NCBI GenBank assembly: GCA_019022495.1
Contig: JAFEKR010000004.1
Span: 3,410,001-3,474,000 of the forward strand
DNA from: Epichloe hybrida
Taxonomy: Eukaryota; Ascomycota; Sordariomycetes; Hypocreales; Clavicipitaceae
DNA: 64,000 nucleotides
Direction: 5' to 3'
In this document: one piece after another, positions 26,161 through 37,113 of the stretch
Layout of the letters: each line of letters opens with the position of its first letter
How positions within the stretch are numbered: position 1 is the first letter of the stretch
The notes under the pieces: model-generated
Seen by the model: the letters and a program-made list of their open reading frames with translations, nothing else
Databases searched by the model: none
Told to the model about the DNA's origin: nothing
Translations under genes and position numbers: made by a program

Positions 26161-27927
26161 GGGGCAATTAGGCACTAGTAATATAGCTAGCTTGCTATAT
26201 AGTTTATAATGCCTTAGTTTTAAAGTCTAATAATTTATATAAGTGCTAATATATACCTTTATATCTTTCTTTATTATTAGCTAATAATATTAGTTTATAA
26301 TTTAATAAAGAGTTTTACTTACTCCTTAATACCTAGTAGTAAGGTTATTATAAGTTAGTAATAAAATTTCTTTCCTTATACCTAGAGGAATAAAAACATG
26401 ATTTTTAAACATTAATAGCTTAGAGGGTCTAATTAACTATATCTAGGACGTAGCTAAATCGCCGCTTTTAAGTAACTTTAATTAAGCTATAGTAAAGTTA
26501 TTGCCTTACTATGCTTTATATAATAAGACTTAAATTAGGGGTTTTAATTCTAAGCTCTTTTCTAGAAAGTTAGAGTTAAACTTAGAAGAGGTTCTCTAAA
26601 TAGATTAAATCCTAGCTATAATATCTCTATAAGTAATTAGTTTAATAAATGCTTTTAGTCTTATAAGGACATAGATAAGTAACGTTTTTAAGGGGCGCTC
26701 TTGCTACTTACTAGCAATAACCTATGCTAGTCTATCCTTATTAGCAATAGCTAGTCTAATAGAAAAATTAAAATAATTAAGCAATGAATAATGCATACGC
26801 TAGGTACTAATAGTATTACTATAGCTAGCTTATTACTTATTAATAGAAGTATAAAAAGTATTAAATAACCTTACTAATATAACTCTTCTAAGATTATCTA
26901 GATTATTAGGTTCTTTAGGAATATAGTTAAGTTACAATTTTTTAAAACCCTAGATATTAGCAGTATTATTATAGCGTTATTATAACTAACTATTAGTTAT
27001 ATTAAGTGATGTTTTCGTAGAGCCTATGGCATTAATAATATCGCTATAGTGTTCCTATCTCTTAGTATCTATAAATTTAAATAAAAAGGTAAGAAGTTAT
27101 ATAGTTACTACTTTCTCTTTCCTTACCTTACTTATAAAATCTAGTCTTCTTAAAAGTAAGTTAGTAGGATTTAATTTCCTTATATAATGTATAATCTTAA
27201 AGTTAAAAGGACAAAGCTTATTAAGTGTAGTTACCTACTTACTAGTAAGCTTAGGCTTTATAGTAAGGTACTTATAGTTTAAATAATTTATAATAACTTT
27301 AATTATATAAGCTAAATAAGCAAGATAGTGTCTCTATATGTAAAAAGCCTCTTAGATAGCTAATAATTTACTATTAGGTGTTAAATATTATAATTTAGTA
27401 TTAGTTATTTTTCTTAACATAAACATAACTAGGTGCTAGTAACCTAGCACTAATATTATAAGTATAGCCCTAATCACATGTCTAGATATATCTATCTTCA
27501 CTCTAAGATATATAAGTAGGTTAAAATACACTAAAATTAGCGTTTCCTAAAATCTTTATTAAAGCTCTTTAAATACTACTATCTTATAGGGTTCTAGTTT
27601 AAATATTACTAGTTAATTCCCTCTAAGGTAATCTGTTAATAAAATAATAACTTTACTATACTATTTAATAAAACGGCAGTAAAATCTAGTAAAACCAAGA
27701 AATAACTAAATATTAAAAACGCTACGTAGTATTAGCTAGGTTATAATTGCTTTAACTCTTACTAGGTCTATTATAATACCTTTCTCTAATATCTTAAAGC
27801 CTAAAAATTTAACTTCCTTAACTAAAAATTAACACTTCTTAAGGTTAATAAAAAGACTTACCTCTTTAAACCTATATAAAACTTATTTAACGTGCTCTAT
27901 ATAATCTTTAACCTTACTACTATATAT

Positions 27928-28290
27928 TAGTGTATTATCTAGATAGATAATATAGGTCTTATTAATAAGTCCTTTAAGAGTATTATTAATATACTTCTAA
28001 AAAGTCACTAGTGTGTTAACTAGTCTAAATAGTATTACTAGATATTTAAAGTAGCTATATTAATAATAGAACGCTATTTTTTACTTATTGCCTAAGCGGA
28101 TATATAGCTAGTAGTACGTATCTTTTAAATCTAGGACTATAAAAATAACTACGCTTACTAATTAATTAAGAATTTTAGTAATAAGGGGCAAAGGGGCCTT
28201 ATTCTTAATTATAATCTTGTTTAAGCCCCTATAATCTATATAAAGCCTTAATTTCCCTCCTTTCTTTAGAATAAATAAAATTAAGGCTCT
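27928..28290 (-). pseudogene. E4 reverse transcriptase remnant
   Basis: Best-preserved coding relic of the block. [34 protein letters not shown] and, 240 bp further, YLDNTL match the Gypsy RT fingers/palm regions. Asp-to-Asn in the catalytic box indicates inactivation. Confidence 0.85.
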
Positions 28291-30483
28291 AGCTAGGCTA
28301 ACTAATTTTCTAATTTACCCTTTAAGCTATACACTTATAAGGTACTCTCTAAGAACCTCTAGCTCTCTTTTAGCTAAATTATATATAGGCCCCTAAGGTA
28401 GTGTTTTCCCTTCTTTTAATTTAATTATATAAGTATAACCTCCTAGTTTAGGAAGCTTACTTACTAACTCTTTAGAAAAAATATCTATAAACTCCCTATA
28501 TTCTTCTAGGATTATTAGTATAAGGCACTTAGTGCTCTTATCTTAATTTAATATAGCTTCTTTACTACTTATGTTTTCTAAAATTAGTATAACTATAATA
28601 CCTTTGCTTTTTTACTATAAATAAGTATACTTAAGGATTTATATAGTTACTTTACTATTTATTTATATATCTATTACTACTAGGTCCTTTAATTAGCCTT
28701 CTCCTTTTCCTTTTTGATTTTTATTTTCTAGAATACTTAGCCTAATCTTTATTACTCCTAATAATAAAGTAACTACTACTATTTTTTTCTCTTTATATAC
28801 TTACTACTTACTATAAGTAAAGGAGAGACATTCTATTATTACTAGATATCTCTAGTATTTATACTCCTAATATATAATTATAGGTAAATACTCTTTAATC
28901 TAGTCTATACCTAGAATTATCCCTTTACCTATATTAGTAATAAAGTAGCTAACTTAGTAAACCTTTATAAATCCTATACTATCTTTTATCTTAACTAATT
29001 TTTTTAGAATTCCTTAATATAAAATCACTTTTTTACTTACACTCTCTAATATCCTATCTAATTAAATTATATTCTCCTAATCCTTTTTTAATAATAATTT
29101 TAGATAAATTATTAAAGACTATATGCCTATATTAAATAGCGCTTATATAGCTAACTACTAGTTATCTTATTATAGAGATACTTATATTCTTATTTTATTA
29201 TCTATAGGGTATTTTATAGTAAGATTATATTCCTAGATTTATGCTAATTAAACTAGTATTATATTAGGAGATATAGCTTTATTACTACTTTCCTTATACT
29301 TCTTAGTTATATATTTAGTACTTTTATAGGTAAAATAATCTAGTGCCTAATAAGTTAGTATAGTATACCTAGGCTTTTTATATTTATAGCATACTAGGGA
29401 TAATCTTTTCCCTTAGTCTTTGCTCTATTACTACGCTCTATTTATAGGTAATATAAAATAAGAGTATTACCTTTTTCTTTTAGAGTCCTAACCTTTTTTA
29501 TTATTTTAGCCTAAACCTATTATAACCTTTGCTTTCTTACCCTAGCCTTATAGTTAGCTCTAGGTTATTAGGATCTCTTAACTAATTATTTACTTCCTTA
29601 TAGTGTTATTTAAGCTATTTAGAAAAATTATAATTCTTAGATATATAGGGATTTCTTTAGGTAACTTAGCTTTTACCTTATCCTAGGCTTATATAAAGGA
29701 TTAAAATAATTAGCTATTCTTTTACCTAAGATTTAGTAATAACCTTATTACTTCTAAGTATCTTATACTTATATCTATTATTCTAGTTTTTAACTATTCT
29801 AGGAAATTTACCTAGGTAATTAATAAATAATTTACATACCTATTTATAGCTATATAACGCATTTACTATTACTTTATATTACTAGCTAGGCAGCTACTTA
29901 TATACGCTACCTTAGTTATATTATCCTTAAAGGTATAGTAGTCTAATTTAAATAGTATATTTAAGTTTACTAAGAAATTCTATAGGCTTTTATATATTTC
30001 CCCTTTATATATAGGCATTTTTATCTATATTTTAATAAGACTACCTTACTATATAATTACTACTATATTACTATAGACTATAGGTAAAATTATAGCTAAT
30101 ATTCAAGGGGTAATTATAAGTCTAGTTTAAGGTCTAGCTAATCCTAGATTTGCCTTAAGCTCTCTAATTTATGCCTTTATCTATAAGACCTTTTATCTCC
30201 TCTAAAGGTAATATAGCTTAGATTATATAACCTTATAGTATTACTATAATGCCCTTTTTTCTTTAGTTATATTATCTATACCTTCACCTAAATTAGGATT
30301 AAGTAGCGTTTATTACACCCTATTATCTATAGTTCTAGATTATAGGGGTTTTTTATCTTCCTAATTATCTATAGCTTTATTATTATAAGGTACTAGTGTG
30401 TTTCTTATAGATCTTTAGAGTGTTAGCTATATAATAATCTAGCTAATAGTTTATATTCTTAAAAAGGTTAAGAGAGATTAATT

Positions 30484-30753
30484 TATTATAGCTTATACTA
30501 AAAGGTTAAGAATAAAGTAATAGCTAAGACTATTATAGTTACTACTAGATAAATACTAGCTAGGGGCAAGTGCGTAAAGGTTTTAATCTCTAACCTAGCA
30601 CTAATAATGTGCGTAGTCTTTAATAAATACCTTACTTTATAAGCACGTAGCTATCTTATAGCTAGCTAGCCTCTTTGTTATTCGCATGGCCTAAAGGTTC
30701 TCTAAAGACCCGCTTTAATGAACATCCTATCTTTGACCTCTGCGCTCCTAATA
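30484..30753 (-). repeat. E4 right LTR
   Basis: 270-bp partner of 22894-23163. Its left half is AT-converted and its right 100 bp preserved (ATTCGCATGGCC, TTTGACCTCTGCGCTCC). The terminal CA reads TA. Confidence 0.93.
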
Positions 30754-30758
30754 TCTCC

Positions 30759-31797
30759 TTGCTAATTTTAATGCTTACTAGTGTAGATAAACCTCGTAAT
30801 CTAATTGTTAAGTTTAGGCTACGTAGTAGCCTCTAGGTTTAGCTAGGTAAGCTCTTCCTAGTCTCTTATAAGTGCGAATAAGTATAGCTATAGTTACCTT
30901 AGTAAACTGTTTTTTTCTAGTCTTTTAGAAGCTATTTCTAAAGGCTTTTAGGATATCTTATTATTAGGGGAAGTAAGGTAAGGAGTCTATCTTATTAATA
31001 GTCTAATGTTTAATTCCATCCCCTTCTTAAGAAGGGTTTAGTCTTCTTAAATAATTTAAATAAAGTAAATAGCAGTATAATAACAGCGTAATTTCTACGC
31101 TTATTAAGAGGGATAGACTAGGTAAATCTAAAAAACAGGCAAAACGGGAAAAACAGGAAAAACAGGGTAAATAGGATAAACAGGATAAATAGGGTGGGAT
31201 AAATAGGATAAACAAAACAGGATAAATAGGATTAATAGGATAAACAGAGGGAAATAACGAAAAACAATAGAAAAAGTATAAAAGAGGGAAAAACAGTAAA
31301 AAGAGGGAAGAGTAAGCCGCAAAGATAGTGTAAAAGCAGAAATAACTTAATGTTTAGAACACTAAGGCGTAAAAAGCTGTAAAGAGAGAAGAGGGGTTAT
31401 AAAGAGAGTGTAAAAGGAGGTTATATAGGTTAGCTAGCTTAGCTAAGGATTGTTTTTAATATTAGGTTTAAATAAAATACCTTATAGTAATAGATTTGGT
31501 TATTTAGTTAGTTTTCTTGTAATGGACAATAAGATTAATAATTAACTAAATATCCTAGATAGATATAATAAGGTTATATCCTATAAGCCTAAGGGTTAAT
31601 AGATTAATCCCTTAGAAGTCTAATAAGCCTATAACTAGGATTCTAGTCTATTTTCCTTTAACACACTCTATAGTTATGCCTCTTTACCTAAATAGCCTAT
31701 CTAGGTTAGCTTAAGAGGTAAGGGGCTGCGTTATCTATAGAAATGTCTCTTCTTATAATACCTAACTTATCTATGGTTATAGTTAACCACTAATTAG
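30759..31797 (-). pseudogene. E2 internal region, 5' part, with purine-rich minisatellite
   Basis: In the direction of E2 transcription this is the leader/Gag side. No domain is recognisable. A repeat of AGGATAAACAGG/AGGATAAATAGG type occupies about 31130-31260 and makes two overlapping minus-strand ORFs of simple composition (Pro-Val/Tyr-Pro-Ile repeats) that I do not regard as genes. Confidence 0.6.
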
Positions 31798-32085
31798 TGT
31801 TAGTTACACTAAGGAATATTACACTAGTGTAAAGAGGTTAAATTTAATAAAGTTAATAATAATAGCTAATAACTAAGAGAGAAAAGAAAAGGGAGAAGGA
31901 GAGAAATCTAGCTAGAAGAGAAGGTAAGTAAAAAGGGGGAAAAGTAAGGCTATAGTGTAGTGCCACTGCTAACAAAGCGGGGTAGCTTATGATGCGTTTA
32001 ATCGCATTGCGTGCATCCCTTTAGTAGCTTCACTCTTTGGCCACAGTCGGACTATCTATCGTCCGAAGGTCCGAAGGAAGCCACA
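31798..32085 (-). repeat. E2 right LTR
   Basis: 288-bp partner of 10116-10403. Its right 60 bp preserve GGCCACAGTCGGACTATC-like sequence, which the left copy has as AGCTATAGTTAGATTATC. Confidence 0.93.
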
Positions 32086-32090
32086 CTTTT

Positions 32091-35000
32091 CTTATTTAAT
32101 TTATATGCTTTCTTTAAGCCCTTAGAAATATAGTTAGTAATGCCTTTATTATCCTTATAAAACACTATAAGAATATTATTTATAAAGAATATAAGGAAAA
32201 TAGTATAATCTTTTATATAAAATAAGTAAGGCTTTTCTTTACTTAATTTAAGCCTAAGCTTTATAAGAGATTTACTTAATTCCTTAAACTATAGTTATAA
32301 AGAGTCCCTTAATTTATAAAGGGCCTTAAGTAATTTTATATATTCTCTAAGGATTATAAAACCTTTAGGAAGTTTATAAGTTATAGGTATTTTATTCTTT
32401 TTATATTTTATATAAAGGAAGGCATTCTTAATATTATACTACCTAGTCTTTAAATTAAACCTAGTAACTAGAGCTATAAATACATTAGAATACATAAGTA
32501 ATAAGCATTATAGTATAAGTTTATTTAATTATAAAGATATCTTAGAGGTCTTTGCGTATATATAATTACGCTTTATAATAGATTAACATCCCTTTCTTAT
32601 TAAACTTATAAGAAAACACCTATTTTAATAGTAATAGCTTTAATTATACTATAAAACGCTTTATTTATTATTATATTCCTTATTCCTTTAGCTTATTAAT
32701 CTCTTTATTTATTGCTTTTAACTATTTCTCTCTAAATAGATAATCCTTTGCCTTTTTCTATAACTTTAGAGGTTTAGTAAAATTAGATTAATAAACAGTC
32801 CTTACCTTTCTCTTTAGGTTAAGGTGTAATCTATTCTCTTTATTATAATATATATTAATTACTAAAAAAACCGTTTTATAGCTCTTAAAATCCTAATCTC
32901 CTAGAAAGAGCTTATAAGAATCTCTTTCTTTAGTTTTCCTAAATTTAGTAAAGAGATTCTTTAGGTCTTAGAGGCTATTAATAAGAGCTTTATTAAGTTC
33001 TTTCTTCTTTCTCCTTATTAGTTAAATATAAGAAAGAATATTACCTTAAGCTCTCTTTATTTATAACCTTAAGCTTATTTATATACTTTCTTATATTATT
33101 ATTCTAAGACTCTCTATAATTTCTAACTATATAGCTAGTAATCCCCTTAAGCTTTTTATATAAGTAGCTAGTCTAGTATTTACTCCTATAGGTTTATCTT
33201 ATTACTAGTTTTTCTTTACTTCTTTTTCTAGCTTAGGTAATTTATTACCTATTAAGTTATTAATAACTTAGTCCTTAGTATTATATACTTAGTATTCTAG
33301 AACCTTATAAGGATATTAGCTCTCCTAAGCCCTTATAGTAATATCTTACTTATTACTTATTAAATCTAGTAATAGCTAAGGTATTTAAAGTCTAATTTAC
33401 TTATTAAGGTATATAGCTTCTCTTTCCTTTTATTAAGAAGTCTATAGAGCTTTTACCCCTAAGTTTAAACTCTTAGTTTAATCTTATTATAGTTTAATTA
33501 AAGTTAGCATAAGAAAAAGATTTAATTCTTTATCTAATTTAGTATTAATTTTAAGGGATTAGAAATATACCTTAAGCTTATTAATTAATAGCTTTATTAT
33601 GCTTTCCTTTATTAGATTATAAAAAATTAACTTATTAAATATAACATTCCTTATTATTATAACTTTTCCTAGTCTTAGAATCTAAATATAATATATATTA
33701 GAGGTAAAGTACCTAATAAGATATTTAATATAACCCCTAGGATTAGTCTTATAAAACTATCTATATTTATTAGCCTTATAATCCCTCTAAAGAGAATAAG
33801 CATAGTAGCTATATACATATAATTCACTTTAATCTAGCCTTAAGTTAGCTATAGGCTCCTTAATTAGAAGTTAAGTATTATCTTCAAACTAGATTTCTAG
33901 GGTTTCTAATAGTGTTTTTTACCTAGATTATTAAATAGGACTTATATTATATAAGTATATTACTACTTATATACTCTCTAACTATAAGTTTAGTAAAAGC
34001 TATATACTTATAAGTATTATATTTAATTATAATATAATTATTTACCTTACTCTCTTTATAACTTTATTTAGTTTATAAGTATATAGAGGTATAAGCTTAA
34101 GATTAATGCCTTATAAGCATGCCTATATCTAAAAGATTATATTACTAAATTAACTAATAATAGCTCCTTTATAATCTTACTTAATCTTTATAATTAATAA
34201 TTTAAATTACCTTATAATCCATTATTTAATATAGATTAATATATTAAATACTATTACCTATGATTTATTAGGTAATATATAAATATATATTATACTAAGA
34301 ACTTATCTTTTATAACTATTAGCTAGTTTATACTATTATAACTAGGCTTATAGTCTTAAAGATTCTAATAAATCCTCTAAAATAGCCTTAGTAATATATA
34401 TTCTAGTAGTTTTCTTAAAATAACTTAGTAAGTATAAACTAAAGAATATATCTTATAGTCTCTTTACTTAGTTTTATATAATTACACTCCCCTTATATAA
34501 GTATAACTCTTAGCTAGAGTATCCTTACTAAGGTACCTAGAATATAAATACTAAAGTTCTTTAGAGTTTATATATATAAGGCATAAATCTTTACTTAGGT
34601 AATTATATTATAAGTATAGTATATTATTATATACTTTTAAATTAATTATTAAGAATATTACTAGTAATATAAATAAATTCACTACTTAGTTAAAACTCTT
34701 ATAAAAGAAAAAAGGCTTATATTAAAGGAATATAATATTATACTTTCTCTAAAGCTTTACTAATAATAAGCTCTTATAAAAGGGTTTAATATATAAAGAG
34801 TAGTTTACTTTATAATACTAAATACCTTTCTTTTAAAGAAAGCTCTCTAATATAATATTTATATAAAACCTAGGAATAAGTATAATATTTTATAAAGTAA
34901 GGCTTTTTATAAGGTTTCCCTTTAGCCTATTAAAAATATTCTTAATTATATAAGTACCTTTTCTAGTAATTTAAAATAAGGTTATTTTTACTTTAAGGTA

Positions 35001-36427
35001 ATTATTAAATATTTCCTTAAAGGTTCCTAGTTTAAAGTAACTAATATTATTTATAATATATAAAGTATTATAGTTATTAAAGAGAGTGCTCTTAGAGAGT
35101 ATATATTTTATATTCTTAAGTATTATATAGCTTCCCTAAGCTAAAGAAATACTCTTAAGAATCTTTAGGTTAATAATTATTACTATAATAGCACTAGGTA
35201 ACTTTTTTCCTTTATAATTCTTAATACCTTTTACTATTTACCTATCCTTTATAACCTTAAAGTATAGGTTTTTTTATTTAGTGCTTTTATAGTATTCCTT
35301 AACCTTCTTATAGTTAACCTTTATAAAGGGCTTAAACCCTAAAACCTTTTTACTAGTTACTATATAGTATAAGCTATAGTATACTTAAGGAAACTAAAAG
35401 TATATAATTAATACCTTTTCTATATAGTAAAGGTATTTCTTTAAGCTATTATTCTTTTAGCCTTATAGTTTCTCTTTTTCTTAGTTTAAGTAATCCCTAA
35501 GAGTTATTATATAGCTTTCTTTTCTAAAGGTAAAGCTTATAGCTTAAGTTACCTTATAATATCTAGTGTACTTAAAGGTAATATCTTAAAGGGTTACTTC
35601 TTTAGGAAAAGAATTAGAAGTCTATACTAGTTATATAATCTTAGTTTTTACTTATTTAGGGTTAAAGTATATATTAATAGCTATAATAAAGTTATAAATT
35701 ATATTAAAACCCTAAACCTTATTAATCTTATATATTAATACTTTCTAGTATAGCTTTCCTTATTACTTAATCTAATACTTAAATTAAATATTAGTATATT
35801 TAGTATTAGTAAGGTAAGCTATACACTTAGCTAATACCTCTAATTTAATAATTACTTACCTAGGAGAAACCCTCTTTTTAAGCTTAATAAAGATTTAGTA
35901 AAGAGTAAGCTTTTTATTATTTATATTACTTTCTTTAATCTTATTAATTACTATAGTATAAGTATTAGGATTAATAGTGCTTATAATCTAAGTTTTAATA
36001 GTTCTTTCTTAGGACTTTATTACTTTATATACTTAGTACTTAAATATAAACTTATAAGATAAAAAAGAAAAAGTCTTTTAAAAGGTAAGCTTTATAGTAT
36101 TACTTCCTTAGTTCTTTATAATAAAAGCTTTATATAACTCTAGTATAATAGTAAAGGGCTTTTCTAGATAGTTAGAGTTAAGCTCTAGGAGCTAAGGATT
36201 AACCCTTTTCTAGATTTCTTAGCTTTAGGTAGCTTACTTTAATACTTTATATTACTTTTCCTATTTATTAAATAAAACTAGCTTAATATTAGTCTTAAGA
36301 CTTAGGTAATAAGAGGTTATTATATCTATTATAAGCATTATTAGTAAGTAAGGCATAGTGTATATATATATCTTATATATAAGGGACTTAGTAAAAGTTA
36401 TAGGTATATACCTCCTAGGCTTATAAC
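32091..36427 (-). pseudogene. E1 internal region, 5' part (Gag to RT remnants)
   Basis: 4.3 kb of AT-rich DNA. Copia RT is readable on the minus strand at 32410-32465 (RFNLKTR-x-YNIKNAFLY) and 32166-32186 (FINNILI). Gag, protease and integrase should lie between there and 36427 but are too mutated to delimit. No intact ORF of useful length. Confidence 0.72.
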
Positions 36428-36686
36428 TATTATACACTAGGTATATAACTTAAAAGATATCCCCTAGTAAGATAAAGAAGGTTAGAAAAGGATTAGATTA
36501 AAGCTCTTTTCTATTATATAAATAGAAGGATAAAAGCTTCTCTTTTATAGAGAAAGCTATTATATTATAGATTATATACTTTTATTATAAATTATTATGT
36601 TTAGTGACGTGTATCTTTAGCTCCTCTAATACGGTTATAGGTGCAGATTTATTCGTCATAGACGCTGTATCCGCCATCAGGCAACA
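36428..36686 (-). repeat. E1 right LTR
   Basis: 259 bp. The left part is AT-converted (TATTATACACTAGGTATATAA) and the right 80 bp have normal composition (GTCATAGACGCTGTATCCGC). The ACTCC duplication follows at 36687-36691. Confidence 0.93.
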
Positions 36687-36691
36687 ACTCC

Positions 36692-37113
36692 CCCACAGGG
36701 CGGCCCCACACAGTCATCAAAAAGTCACCCGACTGACTCTGTCTGAGTGGGCAGGGCCAACCGCCAACTGCGTGCCAGCTGCCAACAACAAACGTACTAA
36801 TTGCTGCACCACCACCTGTCGTCAACGAGCTGCGCCTCCGCCATCATCATCATCATCATCATCAGTCTTGAAAGCTGCGAGGGGACTAGTCGGCATCTAG
36901 TCGGCATTTTCTAATCCTCTTCTCTACCGTCCACCACCATTTCCCCGTATGCCGACCATACAGTACAATCAATGAGGCCGGAAACCACCTTGCTCACGGG
37001 CCTCAATGCACGGAGATGACTCGGAGGATGCACTTGTCCAGTCTCTCATCCCTCAAACGCTGAAAGCTGAACGCTACACATAATAGCTGATCGCAGGGGA
37101 GCTTGCGGCCATC
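36692..37113. other. RIC1 promoter side and right border of the AT-rich block
   Basis: 422 bp of normal composition after the E1 target duplication. It holds an (ATC)n run at 36842-36865 and the 5' flank of RIC1. An apparent ORF from 36604 starts inside the LTR and is not credible. Confidence 0.6.

Larger units (their letters stand above)
22894..30753 (-). mobile_element. E4: Ty3/Gypsy LTR retrotransposon inserted in E2, RIP-inactivated
   Basis: Direct 270-bp LTRs lie at 22894-23163 and 30484-30753, with TCTCC at 22889-22893 and 30754-30758. Total length is 7.86 kb. Minus-strand motifs: [16 protein letters not shown] at about 28215-28262, catalytic YLDNTL at about 27928-27955, and integrase TYNVILVIINYFTKY at about 26058-26102 followed by GFIFTSGF near 25920-25950. 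A possible decayed CCHC knuckle of Gag lies near 29385. RT upstream of integrase identifies Gypsy. All frames carry stops. Confidence 0.93.
10116..32085 (-). mobile_element. E2: Ty1/Copia LTR retrotransposon inserted in E1, RIP-inactivated
   Basis: Direct 288-bp LTRs at 10116-10403 and 31798-32085 start TGTTAG and end in CACA. The 5-bp target duplication CTTTT is at 10111-10115 and 32086-32090. It lies within the reverse transcriptase of E1. Own internal DNA: 10404-15574, about 100 bp at 22794-22893, and 30759-31797 (about 6.3 kb). A minus-strand Copia RT box is readable as IIGM-x-IDNTLGL at about 11556-11592, resembling the GMQTDDTLGL form of the catalytic box, with one Asp changed to Asn. 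E3 and E4 are inserted within it about 100 bp apart. Confidence 0.92.
7291..36686 (-). mobile_element. E1: outermost LTR retrotransposon, Ty1/Copia, RIP-inactivated, carries nested E2-E4
   Basis: Direct 259-bp LTRs at 7291-7549 and 36428-36686 begin TGTTG and end CAACA (RIP variants allowed). They are flanked by a perfect 5-bp duplication, ACTCC, at 7286-7290 and 36687-36691. Once E2 is removed, the own internal part is 7550-10110 plus 32086-36427, about 6.9 kb. Minus-strand remnants of Copia reverse transcriptase are visible on both sides of the insertion: RFNLKTR and YNIKNAFLY at 32410-32465, FINNILI (a YVDD-type box) at 32166-32186, then FLGI at about 10082-10100. Stops occur throughout. 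LTR differences are almost all transitions, as expected for RIP. Confidence 0.93.

Noticed and set aside
31027..31322. Two overlapping minus-strand ORFs rich in Pro, Tyr and Ser
   Set aside because: They are translations of a purine-rich minisatellite within retroelement E2.
7291..36686. Giant mobile element or integrated mitochondrial DNA as explanation for the AT-rich block
   Set aside because: No tyrosine recombinase captain or cargo genes, no mitochondrial genes; the LTR pairs, duplications and Copia/Gypsy motifs explain the whole block.
7291..36686. Centromere
   Set aside because: AT-rich and transposon-filled, but only 29 kb, sharply bounded by TG...CA LTR ends and dense genes; no positive evidence.
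36604..36900. ORF across the right LTR edge
   Set aside because: Starts within the LTR and ends in an (ATC)n repeat; no family signature.
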